From positions 27,652,001 to 27,716,000 of the forward strand of contig CM114273.1 in assembly GCA_050084515.1 (NCBI GenBank): a stretch of DNA of 64,000 bases. Reading direction: 5' to 3'. Every line of letters starts with the position of its first letter. The first letter of the stretch is position 1. The notes below the pieces were generated by a model, which was not told the DNA's origin, did no database searches, and saw only the letters and a list, made by a program, of their open reading frames with translations. Of the stretch, positions 58,524 through 64,000 are shown one piece after another. The stretch comes from Blasia pusilla. Taxonomy: Eukaryota; Marchantiophyta; Marchantiopsida; Blasiales. The translations under genes were made by a program, and so were the position numbers.

Positions 58524-59417
58524 CTATACCATCAATGTTAAGAAGGTGACATGGCGCACAATTATGCCGTGGTCCTTCCATACCATACCATTGCGTCCCT
58601 CCAACAAGAGAAGGTCGGATGGCAAAACGTCACGAACTCTCAAGATAGTGCGCCCTGCAGTCACATCCAACGTCGTCGGTGTCGTATGCTGCAAGTAGAC
58701 ATAATCTCCCTGATGAAACCTCCGGATAGTTGGTCGATAACCACCACCCCGAATAGTCGCATACCTCAACATATCCCAATGCTGCGCAATCGCCAAGTTC
58801 TCGAACGCCATGGGCATCGCTCTACGAAACAACTCAGCCCTCTAAGAACATGCTCGGATCCATACATCTGGGTCATCAAGGTCCAGCACCTCACCAACAT
58901 CTCGACGAATGGCCGCAAGTAAATCTGGCTCTCGGCCATAAAGTAGCAAGTACCGTGCAAAAGACACTAAGGATGCTTGCCTGTTGAATTTTTATCTCAT
59001 CGCCAACTACGGCAATTGGAGGTCCAAATCTCCTACGTGACCTCTTTGCAAGCCATACTTGCGTAAACCCCTCTTCACCGTCTGCACAACTCTCTCCGCT
59101 AATCCATCCGCCTCAGGATGATCTCGCGAAGTCGTGCGGTGGTCGATCAACGCCTGGTCATATAAGGCCTCAAAATCACCGCGAAACTTGGTACCCTGGT
59201 CTATCAACACCTCAGCCGGTGCGCCGTAATGACTCAACACTCGATCTAGGAAGGCATACGCTACTCCCTCACTTGCTTTGTCAGGCAATGCAACCAACTC
59301 GATCCACTTCGAGAAATGCTCGACCATCATCAACACATAATGACTGTGACGCTCCGTCAAAGGCAAAGGTCCTGCAAAATCCAAACTCCATCTATACCCT
59401 AAGCCAAAACCCTCCAT
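58524..59417 (-). pseudogene. C2 integrase
   Basis: The core is complete with D, D and E: YRWSLDFAGPLPL, VLIDQGTKFRGDF and HPEADGLAERVVQ (59,400-59,080). A frameshift near 59,010 precedes the C-terminal block GGGYRPTIRRFHQGDYVYLQ (about 58,740). The sequence joins directly to the MTase-RT linker at about 59,440 (TLKGP); reverse transcriptase and RNase H, about 2 kb in B1, are absent. Confidence 0.82.
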
Positions 59418-59548
59418 CTATACCCGATACTTTTCTTAAGTGGCCAATTGGTCCCTTCAGCGTACCCAAATCCTCCATGCTAAATGCAAAGCTGCTCCTA
59501 TAACTCTTGAGGAACTGATGTATCCGGCGTTGCTCTCCTCCTGTCAAC

Positions 59549-60305
59549 TTAGGGCCCATATCTGGCTCCCAAGTCTCCATCATGACTACGGTAGGACTCT
59601 CTGGCGCGGGTATCGGTGGTTGCTATGGTGCAACCCCGTCTCGAACAACAATACTCGGCCACTCTCCTATAGCCAACTGCAAACTCTGATCTCCTCCACG
59701 TGCAGTGCCTGGAGCCATGCTCGATGTTGTGGCTATCATCTCTTGGCGTACCTGCAAAATATCCCAAGAAGTCCAAGGTTGTCTCTCCCGATCTCCCTTG
59801 GTGTGTAGGTCTCCTCGGGTCTTGCCCCCAGCCACTGCCTCCACCGTCTCGGTAGGCATGGGGCTCACCACGGCAACCGCTGTGATCTGTCGCAATCTCA
59901 TACGATGCTGCTCAGCCACTCCCAAGCTGAAGATCCATGTCAAGCAGTTCAGGTCCATCGCCTGACCCAAGACATGGCGTCATGATGCCTCTGACACTGA
60001 CGGTACTACCGTCACTCCTATGGGAAATCCCATAGCTCTCTCTCGTCGGCGTTGGGCTCCATCAACCGCTGAACTTCGTCATCCCAAACCAAGCCAGGAC
60101 CGGCCTCCTTGTATGCATAGGAAGCGGGAAAACTCACAAACGTGGGCAAGGCTGCCCGCGGCCTGCCTTCCTTGTTGACCACAGTCAACGGTGTTCGATC
60201 ATTGTGCCTCACTACGTGTGATCGATGACCTAGATCCAAAATGGAATCCACTAACAAATGGGAGGGGCGCTCCACTCTCGCATACACCCTCCATAACACC
60301 GCATG
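59549..60305 (-). pseudogene. C2 methyltransferase, C-terminal half (target-recognition region, motifs IX-X) and linker to RT
   Basis: Minus frame from 60,305: ERPSHLLVDSILDLGHRSHV, then LPTFVSFPASYAYKEAGPGL, then EPNADERE and, after a 2-base loss, MGFPIGVTVVPS and VLGQAMDLNCLTW (59,967-59,940). These fit the target-recognition region, the ERE-MGFP part of motif IX and the GQAMD motif X of C5 methyltransferases. A linker of about 110 residues (AEQHRMR, WTSWDILQVRQE) leads to ETWEPDMGPKLTGGEQRR, which precedes RT in B1. The frame is broken at 60,305 by the gypsy A LTR. Confidence 0.75.
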
Positions 60306-61308
60306 TGTCGCGACCCTCATGACCAAACAAGTGCCAAGCGGAACATCGGAACATTAGCGGTCTCACGCTAAGATGGTTTGGGCGTTGGAGTTGTCTCAAA
60401 GAGGAGACAAGAGACGAGACGCGAGCGAGGAGTCGCGTTTCAGATGTTATGGTCGCGACTGAGAAACCTGGACTAAACGCGGAATGAGACTTGAAAGAAG
60501 TCGAGTCTAGGAAGTGGGTTGCCAAAGGAAAGATCCGGATTTGGAACGCCACTAGCGTTTGAGAGTTTCCGACTGTATTTATGGCCATAACTTTTAGCGC
60601 CAAGATGCGTTTGGAACAAATAAGGGTGCGTTGGAAAGCTTATGGAGAGCCAGTCCAAACGCACCAAAGATCGCTGCAAACGCATAAGCAGCAGTTGAGA
60701 AATAACCCAAAAACGACTGTAAGTGGAGTCGGGTTGAGGGCCACAATGAAGGGCCCGACCCTCTTTTCCCAAAGGGGAGGGGTTATTGGAGAACCCCAGA
60801 AGTACTAGTAAGGGGAGAGGTCTCCGAGAGTGCTTGGAACCCAAACCCCACTTTGGGCGCCGCGGGGCGGCTCAAGGGCATGGAACGAAACGCGAGTTTG
60901 GGGGTTGGGTTGGAAAACCTGCACCAAGTCCATTGAGGCGATTTTAGACATCCCTCTTGGATTCCACCTCGCGACTCAATTACTTGGGTCTTGGTTCGGA
61001 ACTCACCCGAGGACCGTTGAACAGTTGCGATCGCTAGGCGCGCAAGTGCCGTTTCAGATCCCTAGACTAACCAGGAAATCTGTTCCAAGTCTTGAAGGAC
61101 TTGCCATGTTTTGGAAACTAGGAACTAAGGAAGGTTGAGCTTGATGAGACGCCGAGTTGAGGACTCTGTGGGTTGAACGCTGGTTGGCCCGGAGACCGAC
61201 TAACGAGTGCGTGTTTGGGTGCAGATTGGTGATGAGTTCGTGACCTACTGAACGTACGCTTCCGCAACACTAAAGATTGACGTTCAAGGAGAGTAGGGGC
61301 GCGATAAG
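60306..61308 (+). repeat. 5' LTR of gypsy A
   Basis: About 1.0 kb, starting TGTCGCGACCCTCATGACC and ending just before the primer-binding site. Its last 160 bp are found again at 52,152-52,315. Confidence 0.75.
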
Positions 61309-61320
61309 TGGTATCAGAGC
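61309..61320 (+). other. Primer-binding site of gypsy A
   Basis: TGGTATCAGAGC is complementary to the 3' end of plant initiator methionine tRNA, the usual primer for reverse transcription. Confidence 0.9.
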
Positions 61321-61456
61321 AAATCCTTGGTGAGCGAGAACTTGGGGTCGTGGGATCAACCGGACGCTTGGGGAAACTCAAAGGTAGCGGCTGGACTCAG
61401 ACGCTCGAGGAGGGACGCAAGAAACGAGGAGGAGATCTGAGTGAGTTGGCTTGGAA

Positions 61457-62935
61457 ATGGCGATCGAGGGAGAACAACCCAAGAAGCGCCGAATCAAGCG
61501 ACGTGAACCAAGAGAGGAACCAATGCCGGACCGTGAAGCTATGGAGGAGACGGAGACTCCCGAAGAGCTGAACGCCAGTCGTGAGGACGTTCCGGAGGTG
61601 AATCCTTCCGCGGGGCCAGTGGGCCCAAACTCAGGGGAACGGACCGAGTCGAGCCAGACGTTGGACTAGTTGAAGATGTTGGTGGAGCAGATGTCACAAC
61701 AAAGCAAACGGATTGCAGAGTTAGAGGCCACTCGAACCCCGGGTGCGGGCAAAAAGCTCTGCAAGACAAACCTGCCCACGCCATTCACTGGAGTGGGGCG
61801 CTCGCGGAAAGTGAAGGATTTCCTTACGGAACTAGAACTGTACTTCGAGGCGCAGAGGGCAGCTGAGCAGGACAAGGTGACGGTAGCCGTTACTTTCCTG
61901 AAGGATCATGCTCTACAATGGTGGACAACTCAACGAGAGGAATATTTGGGCGGCGAATCACCTCTGAGTTGGGAGGAGTTCAAGGAGTTGATTGGGGATC
62001 GGTTCACTCCGGAGTACCAAGGGTTGCGCGACACGGTGGAATGCGTGCGGATGCGGCAGAGTGGTTTCTTAAGCGCGTATGTGAGGGAGTTTAGTGCGAA
62101 ACTGACTTCTAGTCCAAAGATGGATGAGCACGCAAAGAAGGCTATCTTCATTAGTGGACTCAAGCCGAGCGCTGAAAAGGCCCTTTACCGAATGCCGACG
62201 TTGCTAGAGACCTGCGCGGATCTTCTGAGGCTAGCGGAGCGGATTGGGGACGATGAGGTCCAAACCCATAAACCCTTTGAGCCAAAAGGTTTTTCAAAGT
62301 AGTCGAAAAATAAGGAGGCGTTCAAAAGAGGTTGGAGTGGGGGCCAACACGAACCAGGAGAGTCGTCTGCCCCGCCAGCAAAACGAGTGGAACTTCATGC
62401 GAAACCGAGAGGAGGACAACACTCAAAGTCAGGGAACGGTAAGGTCGTATGCTACAACTGTGGCGAACCTGGGCACCTGGCGAAAGGGTGTTCGAAACCG
62501 AAGGTTAGTAATGGGAGTATGATTGCGTTTTCTGCTAAGCATCTGTTGGCGGGCGATCTCGAGACATCCCTTCAAGTCACCAAGAGGACGCACAATTTGG
62601 TGTACCTAAGATCCAAGATTGTTGATCGCGATGTGTTGTTGCTCGTGGATACAAGTGCTTCGCACTCCTTCCTAAGCCCGAGAATCGTGAAGGAACTGGG
62701 GCTCTCTACCTCTAAGGCGGATGAGCCCATTCAAGTAGGATTTGCAGGAGGCAAGTCTCATCGGACTTCTGATTTGGTCTTGGGTTTGACAGTAGGATGC
62801 GGGATATTCGAGTTGAAGGAGAATTTCACTGTGTGCGAAATGGATGGCATTGACGGAGTCTTGGGGAATACATTCCTAGATGCGTATGAGGTGGAGTTAA
62901 GATGTAGACCCTTAAGGTTGAGCGTCTTGCTAAAC
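61457..62935 (+). pseudogene. Gypsy A gag-protease, two in-frame TAG stops
   Basis: A single frame from ATG 61,457 through TAG at 61,667 and TAG at 62,300. The N-terminus is charged. The capsid block includes FLTELELYFEAQRAAEQDKV, HALQWW and WEEFKELIGDRFTPEYQ (61,810-62,025). The zinc knuckle CYNCGEPGHLAKGC lies at about 62,453. The retropepsin motif reads LLLVDTSASHSFLSP (about 62,640), with Ser replacing Gly of DTGAS. GVLGNTFLDAYEVEL ends the protease domain just before the truncation. Both stops fit CAG to TAG changes. Confidence 0.87.
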
Positions 62936-62944
62936 CTTAAGGGT

Positions 62945-63690
62945 CTCCTAAGATCGGCACATTCTCCTGAATGTAGGCTGGACAACAAGACAGGTGTTCC
63001 TACAACTGCCGTAAGACCCTCAAAATCTCCCAAAACAACCTAGACCGAGTGTCAGCCAACTCGCTGCCTCATCCAGCACTTGATTGACCCTCACAAGGCC
63101 AACCGGCAATGACCAAATCAATGGTCCCTACCCGCTCTAAGTCCTGCGCCCCCAACAACGAAATATCCCTCGGTAGGGAACTCTAATACCCCTATACCGC
63201 GGACCCACACAATAAGTCGGGAAAACATAGGCATAAATGCACCACATGTCGTAGTGAGATGCGCCTCGTAATATCATCACTCTCCACATACAGGTACTAT
63301 TGCACTCGCACTCCTGCGTGCAAAACAGCAGCTAACCCGCTACTAATCCCTCCAAAGAGATCTAACACTCGAATACCCTCCTCGGGGATACACCACACAA
63401 TGGGTGTGGTATCCAAAGGTGTCATCGTTGCACTCCCTGCTACCTCGGGTTCCTCAGACCCGTCATGCTCCGGTGCAAACGCCTCGCTCCACGAGGTCTG
63501 CACGTGCTCATCTGCCAATCATCGAAGCTCCTCAGTCGAGCCCCACAATGGTACCTCTCCTCCACGAAATGATGCGGCTACCATAATACTCCTCTCCATA
63601 GAAACTTCAGGAATGGGAGTATCCTCTGCATGGACATGTCCCTCAATCAAATCACTAGGCCAAGTGATGGCACTGCTAAATGCTCCTAAG
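62945..63690 (-). pseudogene. C2 methyltransferase, N-terminal half (motifs I, IV, VI)
   Basis: Motif I reads IRVLDLFGGISSGLAAVL (about 63,372-63,320). YLYVESDDITRR follows after a TAG. Motif IV reads RVGTIDLVIAGWPCEG with the catalytic Cys at 63,093-63,095. After a stop and FWEILRVLRQL comes motif VI, QENVPILGD (Glu-Asn-Val at 62,959-62,967). The sequence then joins gypsy A. Motifs VII and VIII are seen on neither side of the interruption, so some 40-60 residues are probably lost. Motif VI, which B1 has lost, makes the C5 methyltransferase call firm. Confidence 0.82.
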
Positions 63691-63789
63691 GTCGCCACCT
63701 CTCTTGGCCGTCGCTCGATCACTGCACCTGTGAATGAGCTAAGGGCGCCCATCACCTGACTGCCATCCTGGTCTGTAGGACGCTCACTC

Positions 63790-64000
63790 CTCCTAGTAAT
63801 CCAGGGAAAACCCCATCCGGTATAACACTTCTCCACCAACCAAGACGTCGTAGGACTCTGCATCAGTCACTATCACCTTGGCTCGCACCACGGACTCATC
63901 TGTAGGATGTCCCGGGCGAATCTTCACCACGACCTCTTGTCGAGTGATATACTCTGTGATACTCGCTCCACCCAAAGATGTCTGTATCCGGAATGGACAA
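63790..64000 (-). pseudogene. C2 aspartic protease region, continues beyond window
   Basis: CPFRIQTSLGGASITEYITR and AESYDVLVGGEVLYRMGFSL correspond to the end of the B1 protease at 32.25-32.05 kb. The active-site Asp lies outside the window. A frameshift separates it from the linker at 63,700-63,520. Confidence 0.7.

Larger units (their letters stand above)
60306..62935 (+). mobile_element. Gypsy A (unrelated Ty3/gypsy), 3'-truncated, inside the C2 methyltransferase
   Basis: A complete 5' LTR, primer-binding site, gag and protease are followed by an abrupt join to C2 sequence at about 62,935, with no RT, integrase or 3' LTR. A 13-bp perfect inverted repeat (GACCCTTAAGGTT, 62,907-62,919, and its complement, 62,933-62,945) marks the join. 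Confidence 0.78.
57406..64000 (-). mobile_element. Gypsy element C2 with DNA methyltransferase domain (5' end beyond window)
   Basis: Minus order visible: protease (64,000-63,790), methyltransferase first half (63,520-62,945), an interrupting gypsy A fragment, methyltransferase second half (60,305-59,945), linker, an internal deletion that removes RT and RNase H, integrase (59,417-58,524) and 3' LTR. Gag should lie beyond 64,000. It is the same clade as B1 but with a different LTR body. Confidence 0.82.

Overview
The window looks like nuclear DNA of a plant: a green-lineage streptophyte, either a land plant or a charophyte alga. I support one host gene, a two-exon gene for a plastid-targeted thylakoid protein of the RIQ1/RIQ2 (DUF1118) type at 53.8-54.7 kb on the minus strand. 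Nearly everything else is transposable elements, most broken by stops and frameshifts and many inserted into each other. Several stops look like C-to-T changes, as expected for old, cytosine-methylated repeats.

Layout. 0.65-9.07 kb: a nearly complete autonomous Helitron (Rep/helicase gene on the plus strand, at least two clear in-frame stops). 9.07-10.6 kb: small Helitron-type termini and a 553-bp terminal-inverted-repeat element. 11.2-13.1 kb: badly decayed gypsy sequence. 13.1-38.8 kb: a three-level nest. A minus-strand Ty3/gypsy element (called C3 here) is split by a second minus-strand gypsy element (B1, 14,628-36,633). The 3' LTR of B1 is in turn split by a 12.4-kb DNA transposon (14,922-27,335) with an almost perfect 9-bp target duplication; the other LTR of B1 preserves the empty site. 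38.8-40.0 kb: unidentified. 40.0-48.4 kb: a second, different Helitron on the minus strand, split by a Ty1/copia element (40,567-45,629). 50.6-52.2 kb: a truncated LINE. 52.15 kb: a fragment of a gypsy LTR. 53.8-54.7 kb: the RIQ-like gene. 56.0-57.1 kb: gypsy fragments. 57.4-64.0 kb: a third gypsy copy (C2), minus strand, running off the window and interrupted by an unrelated plus-strand gypsy fragment (A, 60,306 to about 62,935).

Two systems stand out. First, B1 and C2 carry a cytosine-C5 DNA methyltransferase domain of DNMT3-like appearance between protease and reverse transcriptase, giving the order gag-PR-MTase-RT-RNaseH-INT. Retrotransposon-borne DNMTs have been reported in charophytes and dinoflagellates; this looks like the same phenomenon in a TE-rich plant-lineage genome. 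Second, the 12.4-kb DNA transposon has two divergent genes. On the plus strand is a MULE-like transposase with a WRKY/GCM1-type zinc finger. On the minus strand is a protein that reads as a ParB-N-like domain followed by a permuted N6-adenine/N4-cytosine-type DNA methyltransferase. Its introns and its bidirectional promoter region are filled with arrays of 27-bp hairpins (half-site GCAACCCGTCGGA). I know of no described element with this combination.

Limits. Family assignments come from reading motifs by eye. Splice sites were chosen by frame and GT-AG consensus only. LTR edges are good to a few bases where TG/CA and duplications agree and approximate elsewhere.
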